This document shows, piece by piece, positions 46,286 to 56,509 of a stretch of 64,000 nt of DNA; the stretch's first letter is position 1, and every line of letters starts with the position of its first letter. A model generated the notes under the pieces. That model searched no databases, had not been told where the DNA came from, and worked only from the letters and a program-made list of their open reading frames with translations. The position numbers were made by a program, and so were the translations under genes. The stretch comes from a virus. The stretch spans positions 120,966 to 184,965 of IMG/VR virus record IMGVR_UViG_3300046642_000884; one strand, written 5' to 3'.

Positions 46286-49005
46286 TAGGCCGATACTCCC
46301 AACAACCGTATATCGTGTATCTCAGGGATATAAGAGTAGGCATTCGACAACATAACCACCTTCAGCTGCATTAGACTAAATCCATCGTATTTAACCGTGG
46401 ATTGCGACCAATACCGCGACACATTATCATTATTGATGTTGTTGAATGTCTGGTGCGGATAGCCGATTACATCAATGGCTAAGCCATTAGCAATCAGCGC
46501 CGGATTACCGCCAATATTAACGTTGGAGGTAAAAACTGTATCCAAATTCAGTTGTGTGTCGGATACGGCATTATTAACGGTGGCTACAATATAATCAGCA
46601 GCTGGAAATAATGGAGCATAAATTCTAACCATTGCGCCATTCGCAATATTTGCTGTTGAAATAAACGAAGTATTGACTCCAACGACATTTGATGAGTTAT
46701 TGGTTGTTGAGATTGTTCCAGCAAGTGTTGTAGTTTGGAATGCCCCTGACTGAGTATTCATCTGAGGATAAGGATAAAAACCATATCCAAGCTCGACATA
46801 ATTGCTTCGATCAACCGAAGAAGAAACCAGGCCTTGACCGGCGATCAATTGTAGCTCGGTCCAGTCTTCTTTTGAGAAAAATCCAGGATCGTTTGCATTC
46901 TGAATTTTTGCATAAACCCTAAAATCTGTATTAATGGGTTTATAGACTGTCAGATAGACTCGAAGGTCTTCCGCAGAGTTATTGAAGTTAATAAGCGATG
47001 TTATATGTTTTGCCCAGGCATTACCCGAATTGGTATACTCATTATACCAACTATTATTAACAACAAAATGACCAAACTCTATTGTTGGAGGCGCCGGAAT
47101 ATTGATCGCAATAAAATCATTAGGAATATTGAGGTGGGTGGCCACCTGAATAATAATGCCATTACTAATTTGAGATGATGCATTTATAAATGTATTCAAT
47201 GCTCCATTAGCAAAACAAGTAACAAATTCGTTGCTCCACGAAACAAATGCCACAGGATTGTTTGAAACTAACGACGAAATTTTATTCAGTGTGATAGGAA
47301 AGGATGTTGGAGCATTTTGGACATACCAAGACAGACCCCCATATACCGCTGAATCAACATTCATGTAATATTGTGTTGTTGCAGTAATTGCATAGGTTAT
47401 TCCAGCCGGACTATCAAGCTTAAAGAAAGCTGTAATATCATCAATATTAAAGTTAGAAACGATACAGTTCTGGAAGATATTGTTTGTCTGCTCGGTAATC
47501 ACGGTTGCGCCAACTGTGTAAGTAAACGAAGCGCCGCTGCCTGCCGAGGTATTAGTAAGTTGATTTCCTGGCGTCGAGTTTGATACAGCCGCAAACATAT
47601 TTTGCGAATTGACAAAACCGCAACCAAGATTAGATGGATAGATATTTGTGATTGTACCAGAGCCGTTGGTGACAATGTTCGCAATAGCCGGATAGCCGCC
47701 TACTGCCTTGCCCGCAACATTCTGGAAGCCCTGAATATATAGGACATCGCTGTTGTTGTAACCAGTTCCTCCACTTGCTGTAATAGTCTGGATCGTGTTG
47801 TTAACGAAACGCACTTTTGAATTAGCAGAACTTCCGCCAAGGAATAGAACATTCTGTAGAACGCCGTAGGGGCTATGTTGGAGAATAGAATCAACAGTTC
47901 CGGCTGGGGTTACCATAAACCTTGCAGCTGCATTAGTGAAGGAAACTGGTTCGTCGACCTGAATAACTGTAGTATTCGGAATACCAACAACCATTCGAAC
48001 ATTATATTGACCTGCCGAGGTAATCGTAACAAATGGAGTGCCGGTTAAGCTGGGATAGATTGCATTCCAATCAAAAGCCACGCCATTAGGAAGGTTGTTA
48101 TTTGCGGTGATAATAGTATTGCCCGTTGTTACTGATATTGGAACAAAGGTTCCGCCATAGGCCGTTGCATTGACTACTGCCGAATTTCCTCCAGGATAAG
48201 TGATTGTGTTCTGAAAAGCTCGTTGAGCCCCAATAAATGATTGAACAGTAGACTGGGATAGATCAAACGATATCGCTTCATATGGTTTTGATGGATAGGT
48301 TAGAAGTACTGTATTAGTGCCAGCGTCCCAAGATTCTATAACTGTTCCGGTAAAAATTGGAATTGTGCAAGGAAGACCAGCAACCGTAACAGGAACCGAA
48401 TTAACTGAATATCTTGCGGCAAAAATATCAAAGGTCATCTGGGTATTAAGTACGGAGTTCCAAAACGAGAGATATTGTGCTTCTGTTACTGCGTTTGTAG
48501 GAGTGTTGGTTGTATCTTGTTGGGAAGAAACAAACTCGTAATAATTCCCAACAATATTTGGTCCTGTAAATTGTGTTGTTTTACCGACGATTCTTTGTCC
48601 GATAATTGCTGTCCAAGGTTCAAACGTTTCGTTTCCGTCAAACGAAAGAACGATAGCATAGGATTTGCCTGGGGTAACAAAAACAGGCTGATTAAAACGA
48701 AAATTGGTAGCAACGTCCGCTGCAGAACTTGTTGCAATTGCCGACCATTCACATCTTGCAGAATTTTGCAGAGATTCAAGGGTTATTTGAGGAACGTTGA
48801 AAATTGTTGGAACCAAATAAAGTGTAATACCTGGAAGGGCTAATCCTGACAATGTATTGTTTGATTGGGGTTTATATTTAAAATAAACATTCACGCTTGT
48901 TAATGCAATGGTGCTATTTTGTGGCGCGATTGATGTATCAACAAAAAATGTTTGAGCAAGATTAAAATATGGTAATGGAGTGGAATTTGCAATGTTTGTT
49001 GTCAT
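46285..49005 (-). CDS. Large baseplate/tail structural protein, 906 residues
   Basis: A beta-rich protein with N-terminal LPYFNLAQTFFVDTSIAPQNSTIALTSVNVYFKYKP and VFVTPGKSYAIVLSFDG.ETFEPW. The early 'AQTF.vd......f.T.vdlyF..K' and 'PVF..P...YA.v' style is that of DUF4815-associated or gp10-like structural proteins of cyanophages. The middle part is Asn/Thr-rich. The C-terminus (VSRYWSQSTVKYDGFSLMQLKVVML, then YSYIPEIHDIRLLGVS) resembles the YDSF...KIVL..... P...D.R..A end of such proteins. It may be a wedge or fibre-attachment protein. Four-base coupled on both sides. Confidence 0.75.
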   Translation of the reverse strand: MTTNIANSTPLPYFNLAQTFFVDTSIAPQNSTIALTSVNVYFKYKPQSNNTLSGLALPGITLYLVPTIFNVPQITLESLQNSARCEWSAIATSSAADVATNFRFNQPVFVTPGKSYAIVLSFDGNETFEPWTAIIGQRIVGKTTQFTGPNIVGNYYEFVSSQQDTTNTPTNAVTEAQYLSFWNSVLNTQMTFDIFAARYSVNSVPVTVAGLPCTIPIFTGTVIESWDAGTNTVLLTYPSKPYEAISFDLSQSTVQSFIGAQRAFQNTITYPGGNSAVVNATAYGGTFVPISVTTGNTIITANNNLPNGVAFDWNAIYPSLTGTPFVTITSAGQYNVRMVVGIPNTTVIQVDEPVSFTNAAARFMVTPAGTVDSILQHSPYGVLQNVLFLGGSSANSKVRFVNNTIQTITASGGTGYNNSDVLYIQGFQNVAGKAVGGYPAIANIVTNGSGTITNIYPSNLGCGFVNSQNMFAAVSNSTPGNQLTNTSAGSGASFTYTVGATVITEQTNNIFQNCIVSNFNIDDITAFFKLDSPAGITYAITATTQYYMNVDSAVYGGLSWYVQNAPTSFPITLNKISSLVSNNPVAFVSWSNEFVTCFANGALNTFINASSQISNGIIIQVATHLNIPNDFIAINIPAPPTIEFGHFVVNNSWYNEYTNSGNAWAKHITSLINFNNSAEDLRVYLTVYKPINTDFRVYAKIQNANDPGFFSKEDWTELQLIAGQGLVSSSVDRSNYVELGYGFYPYPQMNTQSGAFQTTTLAGTISTTNNSSNVVGVNTSFISTANIANGAMVRIYAPLFPAADYIVATVNNAVSDTQLNLDTVFTSNVNIGGNPALIANGLAIDVIGYPHQTFNNINNDNVSRYWSQSTVKYDGFSLMQLKVVMLSNAYSYIPEIHDIRLLGVSA

Positions 49006-49358
49006 GACGCCTTAAACATAATTGGAATATTGGCTGATGAACTTCTATTAAATGGATCAACCAAGGTAAGAGTGACCGAGGTCTCAATGAGATTATTAGC
49101 TAGTGGATTAACATGAAATTGCTTATTATAAGGAACTGACATCATATATTGAAGTCTCACCTTCCCGGTTTGATCTGATTTTATAGGGCCTCCTAAAGTT
49201 CCTCCCCATGGTTTAATAAACGCATTAACCAGTTGTCCTCCAACATAAGCATCATATGCAGTGTTTGGTAACATATTTGCAACAAATATCTCAATCGGAA
49301 AATATTTTGTCTTTTGGATGGCCGAGACTTGAGTTGTCAATTCTGAGGGAAAGGGCAT
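49002..49358 (-). CDS. Small baseplate-operon protein, 118 residues
   Basis: The start MPFPSELTTQVSAIQKTKYF at 49358 is preferred to a far upstream one that overlaps the preceding gene by 89 bases. The fold looks like an all-beta Ig-type module (FPIEIFVANMLPNTAYDAYVGGQLVN..IKPWGGTLGGPIKSDQTGKVRLQYMMSVPYN, then IETSVTLTLVDPFNRSSSANIPIMFKAS). Its position between two large wedge-type proteins suggests a small structural connector. AAGGA precedes the start. Confidence 0.75.
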   Translation of the reverse strand: MPFPSELTTQVSAIQKTKYFPIEIFVANMLPNTAYDAYVGGQLVNAFIKPWGGTLGGPIKSDQTGKVRLQYMMSVPYNKQFHVNPLANNLIETSVTLTLVDPFNRSSSANIPIMFKAS

Positions 49359-49362
49359 GAAA

Positions 49363-49370
49363 TATTTATC
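49363..49370 (-). promoter_or_regulatory. Late-promoter variant GATAAATA within the baseplate operon
   Basis: GATAAATA (one mismatch), four bases before the ATG at 49358, in the short gap after the 1703-residue gene. The same spacing is seen at genes 16 and 25. Confidence 0.35.
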
Positions 49371-49371
49371 C

Positions 49372-52300
49372 TTAATGTAGCCAATCGGCCGTGCTATCGA
49401 ATGGAATAATAGAAGTTGTTGGAAGTACGTTCGATGTGTTCCATATTGAAGTAAAGCCAATTATCATGGAAGTTGAGCCAGAACCCGTAACACCATTACC
49501 ACACCAGGCCGTCCAATTGTAGGTTGCTTGAATAGGTGTTAATGTAGCAGTTTGCGTTATTGGAATTGTTGCTGGAATACAACCTATTGAAGCTCCATTT
49601 ATCGGATAAGCCATTACCCAGCGCCACTGGAAAGAAGAAGGCGACGAACGAGATTTAATCGTAAACACCGAACCATTGTTAGGATTATAATTAAAAAGTA
49701 TCTTACCTGCGTAATTTACAAGCCCTCCTGCTAGGTTATTAAAGTTCTTCATATAAAGCGCAGGATTATCATTAAACCAATTCTGTGCGGCCGATCCTTC
49801 AAGCAAGGTAATCTCTCCCGCTGTTAAGTTCTGTGCAGTAGGTACACCGGCCGTTGGATCGGAAGAGGCAATTAATGTAGTGCCTTGATAGATATCGTAA
49901 CGTACCCCTTGATCGTAATCATAGAAGTAAAAAGCAACCGGCGGAAAATACACGCCACCAACTGTAGTGCCCCCGGCCGGCGCTGTTGGAGTGGTTACTG
50001 GTAGTCCTTCGACATATTGTTGCAGGGTTATTTGTCCTAGAAATAACTTAACAAGAAGATTACCTATTACTGGAGAAACTCCTGTTATAGTGCCAAAATG
50101 ATCTGTTCCAGGAACCTTCGCAGTAAAAACTTGAGTATTTGCATTATAGGTTGTTAGAGTAGCCGTAGCTGTGATTGGGTCGTTTGGCTGACGCGCAAAA
50201 ACGTCTGATTCTACTTGTTGAATAGTTGAATTGGCCGATGTTTGAGTATTTGAAACTAATCCGAAATCGGTAAATCTGGAAAAGATGTCCAGGCGGTTTG
50301 AGCCATTTGAGGTTAATATTGTTCCAAAGCTAGCAAGTGCCAATGAATCCCATGTTGTATAACGATTATTGATTAGCCATTGATCGATTGTTTGGGGGGT
50401 TGACGTCAATGAAGTTAGAACAGAAGCAGAATTTGCCATATTTACCGTAACAACATCCGTGTTTGAGCCAAACGGAATATCAGATGCATTTCGGAATAAT
50501 TGAGTATAGGCAACAGTATTAGCAAGATTGATTGCACATATTGGACCTAAGCCTAACACATCGGTAGGTCCGCCAACCGTTGCAACATCCTGAGAAATGA
50601 TTGCTCCAAGACTTGAGGTGGTGGTTGTATTGACTATCTGGGTCGTGGTAGTTTCTACATAAGCAAGTGAACCTGAACCAAGTAGCTGTAAGTCCCACAC
50701 CATTCGTGTTGGAGTAATATTTCCGTCGACCCATTTAATAGCTTCATATTCAGGATCGTTTATCGCACTAAAACCAGAGGTGACAAAATCATCAGTAAAC
50801 ACACCATACGCTACACGAGTTTGTGCTGGATTAAGGCTACTTGGTATTTGCAGGGCCGTTGCATTCGATTCAAGCGTATTCAACTGAACATAATATTCAA
50901 CCTGCTTTAGACGTCGATCCATATTGCCAATCTCAGCCATTGTATAAACTGAGGGTTGATTAAATGGAACAGCCGAGTTGGCTGCAAGATTAGAAATTGT
51001 TTGATTTGCAATACGTGTTGTCTTAAATCGTTGGTTATTAACAATGTTGGTCTGAAGAATTTGGGTCATGTTTGGCCCAAGGTTTATTGGTAGATTAGGA
51101 TAGTGTGGAACAACAATATCGGCAACTTTCATCACCCCTATTGGTTGTTCGGGAGGTCTTGCGAGAGCAATATTAGTGTTGGCGGTCCCAAGAGTGATGA
51201 CAAATTTTCCATTCTGATCGAGAAAAAGACTATCCACACGACCGACCCATCCTTCAATGTTTGATACAAAGTTGCTGTCAGGTAGTGGGAATTTCTTTTC
51301 TCCACTCGTACTTAAAGTAATAGTATTGGATGGATTTAACTGCGGTAAGCCAGTAGAGATATTCGAGGGAGTTGACGTGGCGGTGGCATAAGGCCTAAAA
51401 TCAATACAAGACAATAAATCTATTTCGGTGCCATCATCAGCAAACACTTCAGGAACCTCAAATGTATTGACATAGCCATTTGAAGTTAATGACCAGGTAT
51501 TTCCAGTTAGCGGCGGATCGAGTGGTAGCGAATCTTGTAGGAAGATTTGGTTGGCCGAGGAAGTTTGCAGATAGCTAACTGTATCATAATAACCCCCCCC
51601 AGCCGAGCTAAAGTAATCAAACTTTACCAGAAGATAATTATTAGCACTTAAGACCAGGCTTGAACCTTGTTGTAGATGAAGAAATGATAATCCATAAAAA
51701 TCAGCATTCTGATTGGGATCAACATAAAAGTTAGATACGTAATTGGTTGAGGTATTGGTTACCGAGCTATTTCCGACATAGACTGCGCGCAATCGGAACA
51801 CATCAGGAACACCGAGGCACCAAGGCCCCCCGCCGTGTCCGGCATTGTTAGAAGTGCATAATGAGACATATACATTTCGGTTTGCCGTTTTGTTGGTTTG
51901 GATAGGATTATTCGATCGCTGAACATTGAACTGTCCAAACGCTGTGCAAGAACCGGAGAAGGTAAATGCTCCTCCAAAAGAAAGAGTCAGAATATTTTGG
52001 TTGGTATTGACGTTTGCCGTCAGGCCTGCGCGAAAACCAAAATTAATTGGCATATACTGTGGAAATGCTCGTATCAGGACAGCAGAAGCATTGGTAAAGC
52101 TTGGATTCGAATCAAATGTCAAATAGGTATTATTGGAAATTGAGGTAACTTGTTTAAGAGAATGTCCTTCCACAGTATTACCACTAATATAAACATAATC
52201 GCCAGCTACCAGGTTAGTAAAGAAACCTGTTCCGGTCCCGACTGTAGAGTTGGCTCCAGAGCTAATATTAACAGTACCCCCCAGCGCAGCAGTATATAAC

Positions 52301-54483
52301 AGATCGCCCCCTGTTGGCACTACATAGAAATCCTGCATTTGAGCTGATGAAAGAATTCCAGGACCATAAGGAAACGTTTCGGAGGTGGCTGAAATGTCAA
52401 TTGTCAGAGTGGCATTGCTGGCATTACCATTAGCAACCGCAAGAGCCGCATTTGCCGTTCGATAGGTATAGCTTACCTGATTTGCGTTCTTTAGGTCAGG
52501 TACGCCTGAATAGAATACAAGCTGATCTTGATCAATTCTTTGTAGAGCTGCAATATTAGTATTAGCTGCGGTAGGCTGCAATATAACATCAGCAATACCT
52601 TGATTAGTTCCATAAGCAACAGCTTTGGTGTCACCAAAATTAAAGCCAGCATTCATCTTCACATTAAACAGATATAGCTGATACTGTGTTACGCCGTGTC
52701 CTGGAACACCTTGCCATAACTTCATAGAACGCATATTAGCAGTTCCAATCTGATTACCCGATGGAACTAATGTTGCGCCAAGACTGTTATAGAATGTCTT
52801 TGCTGTATCATAAAGTTTAACCGTATCTCCAGTATTAAATGGAAATATGCCCGCTACTTGATTGATAAACAGATAATTGCCGTAATTAAGCGAAATGCTA
52901 TGATTATTGACAATCGTTGTATCAACACCCTTAAGGTCATTAAGATTAAAATCGGCAACGGTTTGAACTTTGAATCCATTAATGTATGCAGTGCCTGGGT
53001 CAATAACCAGGTTAAAAAACTGACCTTCTTGATTAGTGAATAAAGGAGAACGTGAGGTGACAACGAACGGATCAATAACGAAATCTCCGGAAGCATCCTC
53101 GGTTCGTTGCGCCATCTCATTACCAATAATGGAATAGATGGTCTGTTGGTTTTGGATATATGGTTGACCTTCTTTCCATTGGACAATCGGTAGAAACTGA
53201 TTATTACCAACATATTGGAGAGATGTTTGAACTTGTAGCTGAGGAATTAACTGAAGGCGATCAGCACCAGGAGCCTGGAAGTTTGAGTAGCCCTGGGCAT
53301 TATCCAATAAAGATTGATCATCATTATAATCGACAATCGATTCAGTAGAAATAAAACCAACCGCAACGTTGTCCGGAAGTTGATTGTATTTTGCTATTAG
53401 AACCTGTTGTGGAAATACATCCAAAAATATACCTTTTTGGAAGATCACTCCTTGGGAGACACCAAAGGCATAGCCGTTGCCCACAGCATTAGCAGTTGAT
53501 GCGACCACTATTTGTGTCAGAAAATTCTGTGCAGCAAGATTTAAGGTTGTATAGCCAGTAACATTGCTTGGCGATTGAATAGTGATATACGGATCGTAAG
53601 TATATCCAACACCTTTTTGAAAAATAGGAACATTAATAACTGTTCCAACACCATTGGTAACAACATTTGCTTGGAGCCCCGTTCCTATAATACTATTAAG
53701 TGTCATAGTTAAGCTTGCCGCGGGATTTGTCAGAGAATCTCCTACATTAAATGTCCACCACTGCGAGTTGGCCTGTGTATTGGCCAGGTCCACAGCACGC
53801 GGAGCAAGGGTAATTGCATATTGATTGCTGCCTAATGAAGTTGCTGAAATAACTTGAGCATTAGCAATACCATTGCCATTGTTTAAATAGGAGCCGGCCC
53901 CTGGAGCGCTACCGCTATTCAGGGTACAAAGAATAACTGGAACAACAACAACCAGATTATTATTAGAAAACGAGATGCCGCCATTATTGATATTGATCTG
54001 TTCTATTCCATTCATGACAGGATCGTATACTGTCAGAGTGTCGCCGGCCGTAAAAGTTAAAGTGTTGGCTCCAGTTGTTCCAACACTATTATAACGAAGA
54101 TAAATCGTTTTTAGGTCAGGGTCAGTTGTTTGAAATCCATCAGCAAAATTGAATACAGTAGCAAAAAGACCAGTTGTATCATTTCGAACATTATAACCAA
54201 CCAGATTTGAGGTAATAACTGGATCGTTAAATGCGTCTAAATCATTGATCTTGATATAAGGATAAGGATTATAATACTGGAAGTTACAGCCAGAGACAAC
54301 TGTACCCGGCGAGAATATATTCAAACCAAACTGTTCGATTTGGTTCTGGAACATCGCTTGAACAACATTTAGCTCGCGAGCTTGGACCGAAACACCAGGC
54401 TTAAACAATACTTCATAATATTGTTTAACTCGGCTATAATCATCGCCATATGGAGGGGCAGCTAATGAGGTTGAGATGGGCAT
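49372..54483 (-). CDS. DUF4815-type large structural protein, 1703 residues
   Basis: The N-terminus APPYGDDYSRVKQYYEVLFKPGVSVQARELNVVQAMFQNQIEQFGLNIFSPGTVVSGC is the characteristic start of DUF4815 structural proteins ('Y..R...Y...LF.PG..vQARELt.lQ...q.Qi...G..iF..G..v.G'). Further signs are FAVAKYNQLPDN.AVGF.-like elements and repeated 'IDVFP..VLIAKY'. Later QTNIVNNQRFKTTRIANQTISNLAAN...FNQPSVYTMAEIGNMDRRLKQVEYYVQLNTLE belongs to the coiled part. It is probably the long baseplate wedge or fibre-attachment protein, in the place of T4 gp10-gp12. Preceded by AGAGAAAAAAATAAAAA and no good Shine-Dalgarno. Confidence 0.82.
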   Translation of the reverse strand: MPISTSLAAPPYGDDYSRVKQYYEVLFKPGVSVQARELNVVQAMFQNQIEQFGLNIFSPGTVVSGCNFQYYNPYPYIKINDLDAFNDPVITSNLVGYNVRNDTTGLFATVFNFADGFQTTDPDLKTIYLRYNSVGTTGANTLTFTAGDTLTVYDPVMNGIEQININNGGISFSNNNLVVVVPVILCTLNSGSAPGAGSYLNNGNGIANAQVISATSLGSNQYAITLAPRAVDLANTQANSQWWTFNVGDSLTNPAASLTMTLNSIIGTGLQANVVTNGVGTVINVPIFQKGVGYTYDPYITIQSPSNVTGYTTLNLAAQNFLTQIVVASTANAVGNGYAFGVSQGVIFQKGIFLDVFPQQVLIAKYNQLPDNVAVGFISTESIVDYNDDQSLLDNAQGYSNFQAPGADRLQLIPQLQVQTSLQYVGNNQFLPIVQWKEGQPYIQNQQTIYSIIGNEMAQRTEDASGDFVIDPFVVTSRSPLFTNQEGQFFNLVIDPGTAYINGFKVQTVADFNLNDLKGVDTTIVNNHSISLNYGNYLFINQVAGIFPFNTGDTVKLYDTAKTFYNSLGATLVPSGNQIGTANMRSMKLWQGVPGHGVTQYQLYLFNVKMNAGFNFGDTKAVAYGTNQGIADVILQPTAANTNIAALQRIDQDQLVFYSGVPDLKNANQVSYTYRTANAALAVANGNASNATLTIDISATSETFPYGPGILSSAQMQDFYVVPTGGDLLYTAALGGTVNISSGANSTVGTGTGFFTNLVAGDYVYISGNTVEGHSLKQVTSISNNTYLTFDSNPSFTNASAVLIRAFPQYMPINFGFRAGLTANVNTNQNILTLSFGGAFTFSGSCTAFGQFNVQRSNNPIQTNKTANRNVYVSLCTSNNAGHGGGPWCLGVPDVFRLRAVYVGNSSVTNTSTNYVSNFYVDPNQNADFYGLSFLHLQQGSSLVLSANNYLLVKFDYFSSAGGGYYDTVSYLQTSSANQIFLQDSLPLDPPLTGNTWSLTSNGYVNTFEVPEVFADDGTEIDLLSCIDFRPYATATSTPSNISTGLPQLNPSNTITLSTSGEKKFPLPDSNFVSNIEGWVGRVDSLFLDQNGKFVITLGTANTNIALARPPEQPIGVMKVADIVVPHYPNLPINLGPNMTQILQTNIVNNQRFKTTRIANQTISNLAANSAVPFNQPSVYTMAEIGNMDRRLKQVEYYVQLNTLESNATALQIPSSLNPAQTRVAYGVFTDDFVTSGFSAINDPEYEAIKWVDGNITPTRMVWDLQLLGSGSLAYVETTTTQIVNTTTTSSLGAIISQDVATVGGPTDVLGLGPICAINLANTVAYTQLFRNASDIPFGSNTDVVTVNMANSASVLTSLTSTPQTIDQWLINNRYTTWDSLALASFGTILTSNGSNRLDIFSRFTDFGLVSNTQTSANSTIQQVESDVFARQPNDPITATATLTTYNANTQVFTAKVPGTDHFGTITGVSPVIGNLLVKLFLGQITLQQYVEGLPVTTPTAPAGGTTVGGVYFPPVAFYFYDYDQGVRYDIYQGTTLIASSDPTAGVPTAQNLTAGEITLLEGSAAQNWFNDNPALYMKNFNNLAGGLVNYAGKILFNYNPNNGSVFTIKSRSSPSSFQWRWVMAYPINGASIGCIPATIPITQTATLTPIQATYNWTAWCGNGVTGSGSTSMIIGFTSIWNTSNVLPTTSIIPFDSTADWLH

Positions 54484-54499
54484 TTTTTATTTTTTTCTC

Positions 54500-56509
54500 T
54501 TAAAACGACAATACCAACTGGAAGGTTTCTGATTGGGTATTTGTTCTAATAACGGCGTTTGTGTTTTCAAGATAAAGAATATCCCCTGAACCAAAAATAA
54601 TATCTGACAAATACCCTTGTGAGACGTTTCCGCTGGCATGTGAAGTTGCCCCACTTACTGTTCCGTTGACGATAGGACCTCCTATAAAGTTACTGACATA
54701 GAATGTAACGGCATTTGCTCCCGTTACGACTGCATTAAACAACGATGCCTGGTTGTTTCCCTGAACAAGCTGTTCATTTTGGGTAAAAGTTCCATTAACC
54801 GCTGTTGCTTTATATTTATATAGAGAAATAAAGGTATTAAAATACTGGGCAATATCGTTGCGGAAGACAGCAGATAGAATTCCTGTAGCACTACTCTGGC
54901 TTCCCACCAAAAGCGCACCAGTATTGAAATTGGAGGTACAATTAGAAACAAAGACATTAGAGGTCCCGCCAACCGTAACAATAGCCGAATCCACCAAGTT
55001 TAGCTCATAAATCACTCCCGTATTTGTTGTGAATAAGGCCCCTCCTTTAATTGACATCTGACTGGTATTGACAGTATTATTAACCTGAGCAAACTGAGAT
55101 ATTGCGCCATTTGCAAGTGACAGCAAAATAGACTGGTTTGCAGTAAACTGCGTGATAAAGTTGGCTGTTGCGCAAATGACATTCGACGAGGCATTTGTTA
55201 TTGTAACGCCAGCCGCAATTTGGCGTTGAGTATATGAATAAACGGTTTCCCCAACAGTAAAAGCGCCTTGGGTGGGAGTGATCTTAAAGTTAACATTAGC
55301 AAAAAGAGGATTATTTAACAAACCAATCTGTTTATAATCGTTTGTCGTTAGGATTGTATTAGCCTCGGAATTCGCCAAGGTGATAGCCAGCCCAATACTA
55401 TTACAGAACAATTCAGCATAGACATTAGCACCATGGCCGCCCTGAGGGCTCATAATAGCTCGAATGGAAGCGGTATTGGTGACGCCCACAACAGCATTAG
55501 CTGAAACTGATATTGATTGGACCTTAAAATAGTTTTTTCCAGGCTCAAGCGCTTCGATTCGATAGATTGAATTGGTGGCTAAAGAATTAACAAGACAACG
55601 GGCAACACAATTAACCGTTTGGTTACCATCACCAACTATAGTCAATTGTGGATGAACCTGAAAGGTTGTTCCATTCTGGGGAGGGGTAATGAACGGAGAG
55701 GCAATTTTCATAATATTTCCAGTAGTATTCGATTGATAGCTGACAATGGTTGAATACTGACCCTGGCCTGAACCTCCAGTCAGATAGAGAAGACAACCAG
55801 TATAATAGCCATTGGTCGTTACTACTGTATTATTAGAAATGTTAAAAAGTGTGAGGTCTCCATTGATAAAAATATTATCAGAGGTCAATGTCCCATAAAC
55901 ATAGTTATTATAAAAGGTGCCTCCATCAAAATTTCTCACTAAAAATATATCAAGGGCTCCAGGAACAGCAGCAGCCGCAACTGTAGTATTTGCTATCACC
56001 GGAAAATAATTGGATAGCTGGAACTGGGCGGCTAGCGAATTGCTTACAGTGGCCATATATTTCCAACGATAGCCATCTGAGGTCTGATAATAAGGAGAAG
56101 ACGCAGCAAAGGCAAATGTCGGTTGAACAACAGAAGCCACCCCCTGGTTATTATCCAGACATTTCCAGATGTGATAAAATGAACCTTCTGAAGTGATAAC
56201 ATAAAACTGTTCATTGCTTAGAGCTGTGTCCAGATCATCATACATGGCATAAACTGTCCCGTTTATCCATGTATTATTATTGATTACCAGCTGAACATTT
56301 GTGCCGTTGACCTTTTTTCCCATAATCATATTAGTATAAGGATCGACGAGGGTGTTCGAAGTGTTCTGATATATTGGCTGGGGTGAATTGTTTGGGTTGT
56401 TTAGGTAATTACCAACAAAAAAGTAATAGCTATTCGAATTAGCTATATTATTCTGTAAACGAATGGCATTTTGTAGTCGATAGTTATTGGTTGAGAGATT
56501 ATTGGTCAT
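54500..56509 (-). CDS. gp8: gp8-like baseplate wedge protein, 669 residues
   Basis: The C-terminus ILYLENTNAVIRTNTQSETFQLVLSF aligns with MIYMENRPPIIMAMDQTEEINILFTF of T4 gp8. The N-terminal part FFVGNYLNNPNNSPQPIYQNTSNTLVDPYTNMIMGKKV, NGTVYAMYDDLDTALSNEQFYVITSEGSFYHIWKCLDNNQG and TSDGYRWKYMATVSNS matches the gp8 order (GR..PW..., Y.CLD, GDGYVWEYLFEI). T4 gp8 is 334 residues; the extra length is a central beta-rich insertion. It lies after the wedge protein in the same order as in cyanophages. Confidence 0.85.
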   Translation of the reverse strand: MTNNLSTNNYRLQNAIRLQNNIANSNSYYFFVGNYLNNPNNSPQPIYQNTSNTLVDPYTNMIMGKKVNGTNVQLVINNNTWINGTVYAMYDDLDTALSNEQFYVITSEGSFYHIWKCLDNNQGVASVVQPTFAFAASSPYYQTSDGYRWKYMATVSNSLAAQFQLSNYFPVIANTTVAAAAVPGALDIFLVRNFDGGTFYNNYVYGTLTSDNIFINGDLTLFNISNNTVVTTNGYYTGCLLYLTGGSGQGQYSTIVSYQSNTTGNIMKIASPFITPPQNGTTFQVHPQLTIVGDGNQTVNCVARCLVNSLATNSIYRIEALEPGKNYFKVQSISVSANAVVGVTNTASIRAIMSPQGGHGANVYAELFCNSIGLAITLANSEANTILTTNDYKQIGLLNNPLFANVNFKITPTQGAFTVGETVYSYTQRQIAAGVTITNASSNVICATANFITQFTANQSILLSLANGAISQFAQVNNTVNTSQMSIKGGALFTTNTGVIYELNLVDSAIVTVGGTSNVFVSNCTSNFNTGALLVGSQSSATGILSAVFRNDIAQYFNTFISLYKYKATAVNGTFTQNEQLVQGNNQASLFNAVVTGANAVTFYVSNFIGGPIVNGTVSGATSHASGNVSQGYLSDIIFGSGDILYLENTNAVIRTNTQSETFQLVLSF